Assembly (NCBI GenBank): GCA_002401695.1
Contig: NVTV01000004.1
Coordinates: 63,415 to 127,414 of the forward strand
Length of the DNA: 64,000 bases
Direction: 5' to 3'
Source of the DNA: Alphaproteobacteria bacterium
GTDB lineage: Bacteria > Pseudomonadota > Alphaproteobacteria > Micavibrionales > Micavibrionaceae
The notes under the pieces were generated by a model that was not told the origin of the DNA, ran no database searches, and was given only the letters and a program-made list of their open reading frames with translations. Shown piece after piece: positions 47,740-55,771 of the stretch; the stretch's first letter is position 1; every line of letters starts with the position of its first letter. A program made the position numbers and the translations under genes.

Positions 47740-47817
47740 CTAAGTGCGCAGCTCCCTTTTCAGAAGGACGACGAGGTTCAGCAGAACATTCACAGTGTTT
47801 AAAATAATATTGCTCAT
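47740..47817 (-). CDS. ilvB leader peptide (25 aa, Ile/Leu/Val-rich)
   Basis: A 25-codon reading frame on the minus strand: MSNIILNTVNVLLNLVVLL then a basic end KRELRT. It contains 2 Ile, 4 Val and 8 Leu in 25 codons, with the run VVLL. Such peptides sense charged branched-chain tRNAs: stalling at these codons lets the competing hairpin form and blocks the terminator. The 3' codons (CTG CGC) carry the GCTGCG arm of the competing stem, so a ribosome that finishes the peptide masks it. The ribosome site is weak (GTGGA). Confidence 0.8.
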   Translation of the reverse strand: MSNIILNTVNVLLNLVVLLKRELRT

Positions 47818-47843
47818 ATTCCACATGTAACGCAGCGCAAAAA

Positions 47844-47873
47844 ATTATGCAAGGATTTTTCTGGTTTTGACAA
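47844..47873 (-). promoter_or_regulatory. Promoter for the ilvB leader
   Basis: On the minus strand TTGTCA (47873-47868) and CATAAT (47849-47844) are separated by 18 bases, close to the sigma-70 type consensus. A start near 47837 would give a leader of about 20 bases before the peptide ATG. A plus-strand TTGACA at 47867-47872 shares the same bases, serving perhaps the divergent gene. Confidence 0.6.
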
Positions 47874-47922
47874 AGATGCTTGCGATATAATATGCTTATT
47901 AAACAAAAGTAGGGATGATAAT

Positions 47923-48282
47923 ATGCATATTAACGGAACCAGATATGATCTTGAATTTAAAGGATGGGTACACCCGCCGCAAGAAAAAGGTGGCAATGTC
48001 ATTGGTATAGGGGATGAAAACTTGCGTGCTTGTTTTTCCAAGAATGTTTGGGATACACAGAAGGGGAAAGTCAATATAGGTGATATTTATCACAGCGTGG
48101 AGGCTTTGTTAGAGCAGGAAGAATGTTTGAGTTGTGATAAGGAACATGTTGCTTTTCCTATGGAACTGGATCAGGTGGTTGCTGCGTTAGATGCTTATGA
48201 AGGGGTAATAGATACAACGCCTCGTTCTCATTCGATTCACGATAAGGACCATGGGTTTTATCCGCGAATGCCTGAGGTTTGA
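47923..48282 (+). CDS. Hypothetical protein, 119 aa
   Basis: Not recognised. A soluble protein with a small beta-rich start (MHINGTRYDLEFKGWVHPP), two Cys in a CLSC motif near residue 85 and a polar His/Asp end. It has a good ribosome site (AGGGATGATAATATG). It is divergent from the ilvB leader and 27 bases ahead of a membrane protein gene. Confidence 0.65.
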   Translation: MHINGTRYDLEFKGWVHPPQEKGGNVIGIGDENLRACFSKNVWDTQKGKVNIGDIYHSVEALLEQEECLSCDKEHVAFPMELDQVVAALDAYEGVIDTTPRSHSIHDKDHGFYPRMPEV

Positions 48283-48309
48283 TTAAATTTTTTAATTTTG
48301 GAGTGTCCT

Positions 48310-49125
48310 TTGCATTTTTTATTATTGTTTGTATTTCTTTTATTCTTCTCTCCACAACATTCGTTGGCTAAGGGCACAGGACAGTATTACGACACTAAAA
48401 GCCCGGCAGATCGATATAGGGTTATTTTTAAAGAATATGAAGTTGAGTTTGTCGATACGTTAAAGCATGGCAATACAAATACTTTATATATGGAACGTGC
48501 CTTTGTTTATACTGAGAAATGGAAGTTTGCACCTATAGAGCGTATTCAATTCAGAAGTGAAAGTGGTCATGTTGTGGCGCATACCCCAACAAGATTGTCA
48601 TCTATCCCTTTTTGCTTTACTCAGAATTTTTGCTGGGTATTTATGTGGAAGACTGTATATCCATTGCCTGCAATTTTTAAATTTAATCCGGATCCGCAAA
48701 CATGGATATATGATGAACAGCCTTATATGCAGTATTCTCGTTCTAGGTATGCGGGTGAGGGGTTTACAGAAGTTACAAACCCTTTCTTTGGTTTGGTTGG
48801 TTTAGTGCTTTTTTATTTGAATAACACTGTATTTTTTGGTGTTGTTATTTTGTTATCTGTTGCCTTATGTCTTCAATTGTCAAAATTTCATGATATTCCC
48901 GATCTGGAGAAAAAGTGGTATCATCGCTTAATATTGATGATAAACGTTATGAACCCTATTTTTTTACCGCTTGAGCCATATATGTTAACGGCTTTTATTA
49001 TGGTGGCTATTCAAGGATTGGGAGTGCTGTATTGGGGCATACCGGGTGTATTGATTACGTTAACGATGATTACTTCGTTTTTGTGTGCGGCTATGAGAAT
49101 AGGTAAATTAAAAGCACAAAACTGA
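48310..49125 (+). CDS. Hypothetical exported membrane protein, 271 aa
   Basis: Not recognised. A hydrophobic signal segment ends near HSLA, followed by an exported region of about 130 residues (beta-rich, with aromatic residues) and then about three membrane helices (near residues 155-185 and in the last 60 residues). The start is set at a TTG at 48310 with TTGGAG 7 bases upstream; an earlier TTG at 48298 would be inside that site. It follows the preceding gene by 27 bases and converges with miaA. Confidence 0.65.
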   Translation: MHFLLLFVFLLFFSPQHSLAKGTGQYYDTKSPADRYRVIFKEYEVEFVDTLKHGNTNTLYMERAFVYTEKWKFAPIERIQFRSESGHVVAHTPTRLSSIPFCFTQNFCWVFMWKTVYPLPAIFKFNPDPQTWIYDEQPYMQYSRSRYAGEGFTEVTNPFFGLVGLVLFYLNNTVFFGVVILLSVALCLQLSKFHDIPDLEKKWYHRLILMINVMNPIFLPLEPYMLTAFIMVAIQGLGVLYWGIPGVLITLTMITSFLCAAMRIGKLKAQN

Positions 49126-49126
49126 T

Positions 49127-50035
49127 TTATGTCGGTGCATCTTTTTTCGTATTCAGAATTTGGTTTCTGAACCATGTCACCTGTTGCTTTGCGTATTGGC
49201 GAGTGCGGGCTTGGGATTGAGTTATGGCGTCGTCTTTGCTGATTTCTCCTTTGATATAGGAGAGCAGCGGGCGGTATCCCAATGATTTAACCAAGGCGAC
49301 ATTTTCGCGTAGTTCACCGCTTTCGATGCGCTTACTGAATGCTTCGACTTCATCTAAAATGCCGTTATCCATCATCCATAGAAACCTGTCGTTACAGCGT
49401 TGATGTTGTACGGGGCGTTCGGGGATGATGACCTCGATTTGGAAATCCCATTCTTCGGGTGGGGCGCTGCGCGTTAGGGTTTGCCATTCGGCGAGGCTTT
49501 TTCCTGTGGCTTCCAATACTTCCCATGCACGCACCAAACGGGCGGTGTGGAAGGGATGAAAACGCTCTGCCATGATGGGGTCGCGTTTTTGAAGCTCCGC
49601 GTGGAAGGCAGGGTTTCCCAGCTCTTCTTGCTTTTTGACTGCGGCATCGCGTATCTCTTGCGGAACATCGGGCATTGGCGATAGGCCATCAGTGAGCGCG
49701 CGGATATATAGGCCTGAGCCACCCACGATAATCGGGGCTTTGCCTTGGTTTAGAACGTCATGGATGATCGGCTCGACAATTTCCCGCCAATTCCCTGCAG
49801 AGCAAGTATCGTTTGGGTGGATATGGCTGTAGAGCATATGCGGGGCGCGGGCTAAATCCTCGGCGGGTGGCTGCGCGGTCAGAGTTTGCAAGCCGTCATA
49901 AATCTGCATGGAGTCGCAATTGATAATGATCCCGTCCAGCTCTTCACACAACTCAATCGCGCGCGCAGATTTTCCGCTTGCCGTTGGGCCTGCAATAATG
50001 TGTATTGTTTGCTTGTTGTCTTTATTCTCTCGCAT
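49127..50035 (-). CDS. miaA: tRNA dimethylallyltransferase MiaA
   Basis: Adds an isopentenyl group to A37 of tRNAs that read codons starting with U. The P-loop GPTASGKS is at residues 16-23, then INCDSMQIYDGL and the APHMLYSHIHP segment. GGSGLYIRALTDGLSPMP follows, with the C-terminal KSLGYRPLLSYIKGE and the TRQYAKQQVTWFRNQ end. 302 residues is normal. The ATG at 50035 is 33 bases from the divergent hydrolase ATG; the longer upstream frame is not part of the family. Confidence 0.95.
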   Translation of the reverse strand: MRENKDNKQTIHIIAGPTASGKSARAIELCEELDGIIINCDSMQIYDGLQTLTAQPPAEDLARAPHMLYSHIHPNDTCSAGNWREIVEPIIHDVLNQGKAPIIVGGSGLYIRALTDGLSPMPDVPQEIRDAAVKKQEELGNPAFHAELQKRDPIMAERFHPFHTARLVRAWEVLEATGKSLAEWQTLTRSAPPEEWDFQIEVIIPERPVQHQRCNDRFLWMMDNGILDEVEAFSKRIESGELRENVALVKSLGYRPLLSYIKGEISKDDAITQSQARTRQYAKQQVTWFRNQILNTKKDAPT

Positions 50036-50068
50036 AATGCGCGGGATTATAAGCATATAAGCAGGATT

Positions 50069-50707
50069 ATGGTAGATTTTATATTTGTGCATGGCTGGGG
50101 AATGAATTCGGAGATCTGGTCGCAGGTGGCTGCGGGCTTTCCTGATGATGGTGTTTATTGTCCTGAGCTTGGCTTTGTTGGTGACATGCGCGCGCATGAG
50201 ACTTGCGGTAAAGCGGTCTATGTGACGCATTCTCTGGGCACTATGTGGGCGTTAAAGCATCATGCGCCTGATATGAAGGCTTTGATTGTGATTAACGGTT
50301 TCACATGTTTTCCCCCCTTCACGCTGGAGCGCACCTTACGCACGATGCAAAAACGCTTGGCGCGTAATGCGGGTGCGCAGATGCATTCATTTTGGGATAG
50401 CTGCGGCCTGCCTGAGGAGGCGCAGAATAGCCTTGACGGGGCGCTGAATATCGATAGGTTGCAGGATGGCTTGGAATGGCTGATTGATTGGGATATGGCG
50501 GATGCTTTGCAGGCGTTATCAGTGCCTATTTTATCGTTGAACGGTCGTGAAGATTTGGTTTTACCGCATGAAAAAATGCAAACGCAGTGGGCGGGGTTTG
50601 ATTTGCAAACCCATGAGCCGGGCGGGCATATTTTGCCCTTGTCACATCCTGATTGGTGCGTCGATAAAATAAAGGATTTTGTGCGTGAGCATGCGTTGGA
50701 AAAATAG
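50069..50707 (+). CDS. BioH-like alpha/beta hydrolase
   Basis: A 212-residue hydrolase likely to free pimeloyl-ACP from its methyl ester in biotin synthesis. Triad parts: nucleophile Ser in THSLG (the family usually has Gly first), Asp in NGREDLVLP and His in GGHILP. FIFVHGWGMN at the N-terminus is BioH-like. The ribosome site CAGGA is just upstream of ATG 50069. It overlaps the bioC gene that follows, which is the main evidence for the biotin role. Confidence 0.82.
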   Translation: MVDFIFVHGWGMNSEIWSQVAAGFPDDGVYCPELGFVGDMRAHETCGKAVYVTHSLGTMWALKHHAPDMKALIVINGFTCFPPFTLERTLRTMQKRLARNAGAQMHSFWDSCGLPEEAQNSLDGALNIDRLQDGLEWLIDWDMADALQALSVPILSLNGREDLVLPHEKMQTQWAGFDLQTHEPGGHILPLSHPDWCVDKIKDFVREHALEK

Positions 50708-51410
50708 TGTCGTGCGGAGCTTCGATCAGAAATCTGCCGCATATGACCGGAATTGCAGTGTGCAGCAAGCGATTGCGCAGAGCCTTGCCGTTGATCTTCC
50801 TGCCTCTGGTGGGGGTATTGATATTCTTGAAATTGGGTGCGGGACGGGGAATTTAACCGCGCATTTATTCCATCTATATGTAGGCTGTCACTTACATATT
50901 ACCGATGTTAGCCCCGCGATGGTGGCGTGTGCCAAGGCGAAGTTCTCTGGCGTGGAGGCGCGTTGGAGCGTTATGGATGGTGAGAATCCCGATGGATCAG
51001 AGACCTATGATTTGATTGTTGCGAACATGGCATTCCAGTGGTTTGAGGATATCGGCGCGGCGGTTGAGCGTTTATCTTTTATGTTGAAACCGAATGGATC
51101 GTTGTTTTATTCAATGCCAGGGAATGAAAGTTTTTCTGAATGGAAACAGGTGCTTAATGACCTTAGTTTGCCTATAGGTATTCTCGATTTCCCAACATCG
51201 TCTGATATTTATCGGGAGGAAACTATTACGCATCACTATAAGGATGCGGTTGATTTTTTGCGCTCGATGAAAAATATTGGCGCGGGAACAGCCAGAAAAG
51301 ATTATACTCCTCTGACGCATAGTGAAATGAAGCAAGCATGCGCCGCACTTGATCAAAATCATGGCGGAAAGACCACATGGCATGTTCTATATGGTCGTGT
51401 TGATAGATAA
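50691..51410 (+). CDS. bioC: Malonyl-ACP O-methyltransferase BioC
   Basis: A SAM-dependent methyltransferase of about 239 residues that caps malonyl-ACP to start pimelate synthesis for biotin. Signatures are FDQKSAAYDRNCSVQQ at the N-terminus, SAM-site LEIGCGTGNL, the post-I loop DVSPAMVACAKAKF, and the BioC-like DFLRSMKNIGAGTA near residue 195. The C-terminal end WHVLYGRV is typical. It overlaps the upstream hydrolase stop by 17 bases. A start at ATG 50691 is chosen; a GTG at 50685 is possible. Confidence 0.87.
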   Translation: MRWKNSVVRSFDQKSAAYDRNCSVQQAIAQSLAVDLPASGGGIDILEIGCGTGNLTAHLFHLYVGCHLHITDVSPAMVACAKAKFSGVEARWSVMDGENPDGSETYDLIVANMAFQWFEDIGAAVERLSFMLKPNGSLFYSMPGNESFSEWKQVLNDLSLPIGILDFPTSSDIYREETITHHYKDAVDFLRSMKNIGAGTARKDYTPLTHSEMKQACAALDQNHGGKTTWHVLYGRVDR

Positions 51411-51428
51411 ATAAATAAAGGTTAGAGC

Positions 51429-52475
51429 ATGAAAATAGCAGTCATAGGCGCAGGTGTTTTGGGGATGAGTACGGCCTATATCCTTGCAAAAAGAGGGTTC
51501 GCGGTTTCTGTATTCGAGAAACAAGCTGCGCCTCCTGTGAATGCGAGCTCGATTGCGGGCGGTATGCTTGCGCCCTTTAGTGAAATTGAAGCACTGCCTG
51601 TTCGCTTTGTTCGTGCGGGTTTGAAGGGTATTGAATTTTGGGATGAATTTCTGGGCGGTGATGCTTCCGGTATTTTGCAAAAGACGGGCAGCTTGTTGAT
51701 CGCACATCCTGAAGATCGCCATATGCTGGATCGTTTTGCGCAGCATTTGCACGCGGTTTCCGATCAGTGGGAATGGGCGGACGCGCAGCGTATGGACGCG
51801 TTAGAGCCGTGCATTGGCGGTAAGTTTGGTAAGGGTTTGTATATGCCGTTAGAGGCGAATGTGAACCCTGTGCCGGCGCTTGCGATGCTGACGGAGCAAT
51901 TGGTTGCGTTGGGTGGTCAGATTTTGCACGAGGATGTAAATGCCGATAATTTAAAGGCGGATACGGCCTATGATTGGGTAATTGATTGCCGTGGTTATGT
52001 TGAGGGACAAGATCGTGGTTTGCGCGGTATTAAGGGCGAGATATTGCTGCTTGAAAACCGTGAATTTACGTTGCAGCGGCCTGTGCGTTTGATGCATCCG
52101 CGTTATCCGCTCTATATTATTCCGCGCCCTGATAACGTGTTTGCGGTGGGGGCGAGTGTGATTGAAAATTCGGATGAAGATGATGGCTTGGTGTTCCTAC
52201 GCTCGGCGATGGAGCTGTTGAGCGCAGCATATTCTTTGCACCCCAGCTTTGGTGAGGCGAAAATTCTGGATATGTCTTCGGCGGTTCGCCCTGCCTATCT
52301 GGATAGCTTGCCGCGCATTAAAGTTGATCAGGATCAGAAATATATACGGTGTAACGGATTGTTCCGACACGGATATTTGCTCTCGCCGATTATGGGGGAA
52401 TGTGTGGCGAATTTGTTGGATAAGGGTGAGAACAATGCAGATTTTGCTTTGTTTTCAGGGGTAAGCCATGAATAA
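51429..52475 (+). CDS. thiO: FAD-dependent glycine oxidase ThiO
   Basis: A flavin oxidase of 348 residues that makes iminoglycine for the thiazole ring of thiamine. The N-terminal FAD loop is GAGVLGMSTAY, followed by SSIAGGMLAP. Later come YVEGQDRGLRGIKGEILLL and the HGYLLSPIMGE motif near the C-terminus. It starts 18 bases after bioC and overlaps the next gene by 8 bases. The two thi-type genes stand without thiS, thiG or thiE in the window. Confidence 0.9.
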   Translation: MKIAVIGAGVLGMSTAYILAKRGFAVSVFEKQAAPPVNASSIAGGMLAPFSEIEALPVRFVRAGLKGIEFWDEFLGGDASGILQKTGSLLIAHPEDRHMLDRFAQHLHAVSDQWEWADAQRMDALEPCIGGKFGKGLYMPLEANVNPVPALAMLTEQLVALGGQILHEDVNADNLKADTAYDWVIDCRGYVEGQDRGLRGIKGEILLLENREFTLQRPVRLMHPRYPLYIIPRPDNVFAVGASVIENSDEDDGLVFLRSAMELLSAAYSLHPSFGEAKILDMSSAVRPAYLDSLPRIKVDQDQKYIRCNGLFRHGYLLSPIMGECVANLLDKGENNADFALFSGVSHE

Positions 52476-53538
52476 AGCGGAACGCTATAAACGCCAAACT
52501 GTCCTGTCTGAAATTGGTGAGGCGGGGCAAGCGCGTATTAATGCGGCCTCTGTGCTGGTGATTGGTGCGGGCGGGCTTGGTTGTCCGGTGTTGCTCTATT
52601 TGGCCGCGGCGGGGGTCGGGCATATCGGTATTGTGGATTTTGACAGCGTTGATGAAACCAATTTACAGCGGCAAGTCTTGTTTAAAACGAGCGATATCGG
52701 CACGAATAAAGCGCAAGCCGCCGCTGCGCATCTACACGCGCTTAACCCCGATATTATTATTGAGGATTTTCCGGTGGAGCTGGATAGCAGCAATGTTGAA
52801 GCCTTGTTCGAGCGCTTTGATCTTGTCATTGACGGGACGGATAATTTTGCCGCGAAGTTTTTGATTAATGATGCGGCGGTCAAGACGACAACGCCCTTTA
52901 TTTATGGCTCTATTTTAGGGTTCGATGGGCAAGTCTCGGTCTTTGGCACGCCTGATGGCCCGTGTTATAGATGCTTGTTTCCTGATCCGCCGAAGGGGCA
53001 TGTTCCCAATTGCGCGGAGGCAGGTGTTATTGGCGCGGTTGCAGGCATGATTGGTACTGTGCAAGCGATGGAAGCCATTAAGATGATCGCCCCGCATGAA
53101 AGTTTTCAGCCTTTGGTTGGGCGGTTATTAACGGTTGATATGCACAGCATGGAGAACCGTTTACTTACATTATCTAAAAACCCTGACTGTTCTGTGTGCA
53201 GCAAAAATAGAGATGAGATTACTTTGGAATATACATTGCCCGTGTGCAGTATTATTCCTGAAATTATCCCCGATCAGATGCAGGGGAGTGACGCTCTGTT
53301 GATTGATGTGCGGGAGCGCAATGAATGGGATGCAGGCCATATCGAGGGCGCAGAGCATATGGCGCTGTCATGGTTAATGGCGGGAAATGTTCCCGGTTTG
53401 CATAAGGATCAGGATATCATTCTGTATTGCCAAAAAGGGATGCGCAGTCTGCAAGCCGCGCAATATCTTGCGGGTTTGGGATTTTCAAATCTCCGTAATA
53501 TGGCTGGTGGATATGAAAAGTGGCTTAAAATTAATTAA
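52468..53538 (+). CDS. ThiF/MoeB family adenylyltransferase with rhodanese domain
   Basis: A 356-residue E1-like enzyme that adenylates the C-terminus of a small sulfur carrier (ThiS or MoaD), joined to a rhodanese domain that can supply sulfur. The nucleotide loop is VIGAGGLGCPVL near residue 32; the zinc Cys pairs are CYRCLF and CSVCS. The rhodanese domain (about 270-356) has DVRERNEWDAGHI and the active Cys in YCQKGMRS. The neighbour thiO favours a thiamine role, but a MoeB role cannot be excluded. The stop codon lies inside the terminator hairpin. Confidence 0.9.
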   Translation: MNKAERYKRQTVLSEIGEAGQARINAASVLVIGAGGLGCPVLLYLAAAGVGHIGIVDFDSVDETNLQRQVLFKTSDIGTNKAQAAAAHLHALNPDIIIEDFPVELDSSNVEALFERFDLVIDGTDNFAAKFLINDAAVKTTTPFIYGSILGFDGQVSVFGTPDGPCYRCLFPDPPKGHVPNCAEAGVIGAVAGMIGTVQAMEAIKMIAPHESFQPLVGRLLTVDMHSMENRLLTLSKNPDCSVCSKNRDEITLEYTLPVCSIIPEIIPDQMQGSDALLIDVRERNEWDAGHIEGAEHMALSWLMAGNVPGLHKDQDIILYCQKGMRSLQAAQYLAGLGFSNLRNMAGGYEKWLKIN

Positions 53539-53550
53539 GCCACTCTTTTA
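53519..53550. terminator. Bidirectional terminator between the thiF-like gene and the helicase
   Basis: AGTGGCTTAA pairs perfectly with TTAAGCCACT around AATTAA (53519-53544). A T-rich run follows on the plus strand (TCTTTTATTT) and a short one on the minus strand. The thiF-like stop codon is within the 3' arm. It can end both convergent genes. Confidence 0.9.
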
Positions 53551-53575
53551 TTTCTCTAATGTAATGGCGCAGGAA

Positions 53576-55390
53576 TTATGCTGCGTCGCGCCTTTTCTTT
53601 GGGGCGGAGAAGTTCTTTTTCCCGCCAGCGTTGCCGCCTTTATTATATTGACCGTATTTTTTGCTGTTATTGTTACGATCATCTTTTTTGCGCTTGTCGT
53701 CACGACCGAAGTTTTTGCCGCCCTTACTTGGCTTCGCGAATGTTTTACCTTCGCTGTTGCGGTCGTCTCTACGTCCTTCATTGCGTCCTTCACTGCGATT
53801 ATTGCTCTTGCGGTTTTCGCCATCACGATCATCACGTTTGAAGTTTTTGCGGCTTTCACCATTACGCTCATCACGGGTGTTGTAGCTTTTATCTTTATTA
53901 AAGCTACGCCCCTCGCTTTTGCGACCTTCGCTGCGGTTATCACTATTGCGATCATCACGTTTTAACAATCTGTCGTTATTGAAGCTACGGCCTTCGTTCT
54001 TGCGACCTTCATTACGGTTTTCACCGTTGCGATCATCACGATTGTTGAAACGTTTGTCTTTGTTAAAGCTACGACCTTCGCTTTTGCGACCTTCATGGCG
54101 ATTTTCACCATCACGGTCATCGCGTTTAAAGTTTTTACCTTTATTATAGCTACGGCCTTCGTTACGGTTTTCACCATCACGCGTATCAGAGCGTTTTCCT
54201 TTGGAGAACTTCTTGCTTGAGTCAAAGCGCTTATTCTTGCCGTACTTTGAATTGCCTCTGTTTTTAGTGCTGTTGTCGTTACGCGCCGGCCCTCTGGCTG
54301 GTTTCTTGCTTGGATCCATAAGGATTTCAATTGCGTTCCATTTACGACCATCTTGCGGTGTAATCATGCATAGGGATGAACCCTTTGCACCAGCGCGCGC
54401 AGTTCTGCCGATACGGTGAATGTAATCTTCCGGTACTTGCGGCAAATCATAATTGATAACATGTTCGATATGTGGAACATCAAGGCCACGCGCCACAACA
54501 TCGGTCGCAACCAGAATTCTGAATTGCTTGTTACGATATTCTCTGATCACGCGATCACGTTTACGTTGTTGCAAGTCACCATGAATAGCACAAGCATCAA
54601 AATCATCGCTGCTCAGCTTTTTTGCCATTTTATCGGCGCCGCGTTTTGTTTTCACGAAAATGATAACCGATCCGCTACGGGCGTGAAGCTCGTTGATCAG
54701 CTCAGGGTATTTCTTGTCCGCGGCAACGTGAATGATATCTTGCTTGATATTTTTCACAGGATTAAAGGTTGAGCCAACGGAAATGCGCTCTGGATTATTC
54801 TGATATTTCTTGGCCATTTTGATAATGCTGTCAGGCATTGTGGCAGAGAAAAGTAATGTTTGGCGCTTTTCAGGCATATATTTGACGATGCGATCGATTT
54901 GGACGCTAAAGCCCATATCAAGCATACGATCCATTTCGTCCAAAACGAGGAATTCTGCCTGATCAAGATCAAGGTTGCCGCGCTCCAGATGGTCGTTGAT
55001 ACGTCCTGGTGTACCCACAACAAGGCGTGGACGTTGACGTAGTTGCTGGCACTGTTTGTGCATGGCTTCGCCGCCAATTAGGAATGCTGTTTTGATTGGG
55101 CTTTTCGGGCCAAGCATTTGCAGCATAACATCCATAACTTGTTTACCAAGTTCTCTTGTTGGTGTCATAACCAGCGCAGTACCGCGCTCAGAGTTTAAAA
55201 GTTGTTCAAGCAATGGAATAGAGAACGCCGCCGTTTTTCCGGTTCCTGTTTGTGCAGAACCTAGAATATCGCGCCCTTGTAGGGCAATAGGGATCGCCTG
55301 TGCCTGAATAGGGGTCGGTGTGTCGTATTTCATTTGTGTTAGTGATCGTGCAAGCACGTGGTGTAGGCCGAGGCCATCAAAATTTTTCAT
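53576..55390 (-). CDS. DEAD-box RNA helicase with repetitive basic tail
   Basis: A 604-residue RNA helicase of the RhlE type, likely for RNA remodelling or cold adaptation. Motifs: Q-motif TPIQAQAIP, AQTGTGKT, PTRELGKQV, TPGRIND, LDEMDRMLDMGF (DEMD, not DEAD), FSATMPD and HRIGRTARAG. The helicase core ends near residue 365. The remaining 240 residues are low complexity, rich in Arg, Asp, Asn, Gly, Lys and Ser, with repeated GRSFNKDK and RDDRNGENR units. The tail may bind RNA or phase-separate; this is an inference. The ATG is followed by MKNFDGLGLH. Confidence 0.9.
   Translation of the reverse strand: MKNFDGLGLHHVLARSLTQMKYDTPTPIQAQAIPIALQGRDILGSAQTGTGKTAAFSIPLLEQLLNSERGTALVMTPTRELGKQVMDVMLQMLGPKSPIKTAFLIGGEAMHKQCQQLRQRPRLVVGTPGRINDHLERGNLDLDQAEFLVLDEMDRMLDMGFSVQIDRIVKYMPEKRQTLLFSATMPDSIIKMAKKYQNNPERISVGSTFNPVKNIKQDIIHVAADKKYPELINELHARSGSVIIFVKTKRGADKMAKKLSSDDFDACAIHGDLQQRKRDRVIREYRNKQFRILVATDVVARGLDVPHIEHVINYDLPQVPEDYIHRIGRTARAGAKGSSLCMITPQDGRKWNAIEILMDPSKKPARGPARNDNSTKNRGNSKYGKNKRFDSSKKFSKGKRSDTRDGENRNEGRSYNKGKNFKRDDRDGENRHEGRKSEGRSFNKDKRFNNRDDRNGENRNEGRKNEGRSFNNDRLLKRDDRNSDNRSEGRKSEGRSFNKDKSYNTRDERNGESRKNFKRDDRDGENRKSNNRSEGRNEGRRDDRNSEGKTFAKPSKGGKNFGRDDKRKKDDRNNNSKKYGQYNKGGNAGGKKNFSAPKKRRDAA
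53740..54190 (-). repeat. Tandem repeats in the helicase tail coding region
   Basis: DNA-level repeats of roughly 80-90 bases encode units like NEGRKSEGRSFNKDKRFNNRD. I can see about four copies of GRSFNKDK or close variants and five of DRDGENR or close variants. Boundaries are approximate. Such repeats can change copy number by slippage. Confidence 0.75.
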
Positions 55391-55765
55391 TAATTCATCC
55401 TTTCGCCGTCATCGTCCATTTTGACATTGTCATGTGTTCTTAACGCATGAAAATATGCGCAGTCACACATGGCTAGCTCAAATAAAAATTTGAACGATTA
55501 TGCGTTTTACAATTGTTATGAACTTTTCGGGAAAGGTGAATTCTAAGGCTCACATAATATCTGTTTCAGATATTTACCTAAAGCTCCGTTTGCGTGTACA
55601 TCACACCAAACTGGGGCGGAACATCGCAGATTTTTTGTGCTATGTCAAGAAATTAAGTGGATCTGTTCAAGTGTGAGGCGATGAAAGCATATAAAGCCTT
55701 GACTCAAATCATCTACAAGCCTCTTTTAATATGGTTGAAATGCAAAGGTATTTGGTTAGAATAGG
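55391..55765. other. Intergenic region between the RNA helicase and ubiM-like gene
   Basis: A 375-base divergent gap. The helicase leader is on the minus strand; long leaders are common for cold-inducible helicases. A perfect inverted repeat is at 55556-55574. TTGACT and TTTAAT near 55700-55735 might be promoter parts for the downstream gene. No reading frame is convincing. Confidence 0.5.
55556..55574. repeat. Inverted repeat AATATCTG-TTT-CAGATATT
   Basis: Perfect 8-base arms around TTT, in the gap between helicase and ubiM-like genes. It is not followed by a T run on the plus strand long enough to be a clear terminator. It may be a protein-binding site or an RNA hairpin in the helicase leader. 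Confidence 0.5.
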
Positions 55766-55771
55766 ATGGCT

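Larger units (their letters stand above)
47497..47922. other. Divergent control region of ilvB and a small unknown gene
   Basis: A 426-base region. On the minus strand it holds the promoter, leader peptide, competing hairpins and terminator of the ilvB attenuator, described below. A further small hairpin CGTAT-TTTT-ATACG lies near 47607-47620. The plus-strand gene at 47923 starts from the far side, and its -35 region overlaps that of the ilvB promoter. Confidence 0.7.

Noticed and set aside
49886-50068. Upstream extension of the BioH-like gene
   Set aside because: It is antisense to miaA and lacks family similarity; ATG 50069 has a ribosome site.
53387-53965. Long plus-strand open frame over the 3' end of the helicase gene
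   Set aside because: It is antisense to the repetitive helicase tail and its hydrophobic runs come from reading the Arg/Asp/Asn-rich repeats backwards.
53740-54190. CRISPR-like array in the helicase tail
   Set aside because: The repeats are coding, in frame, vary in length and sequence, and have no constant repeat-spacer pattern.
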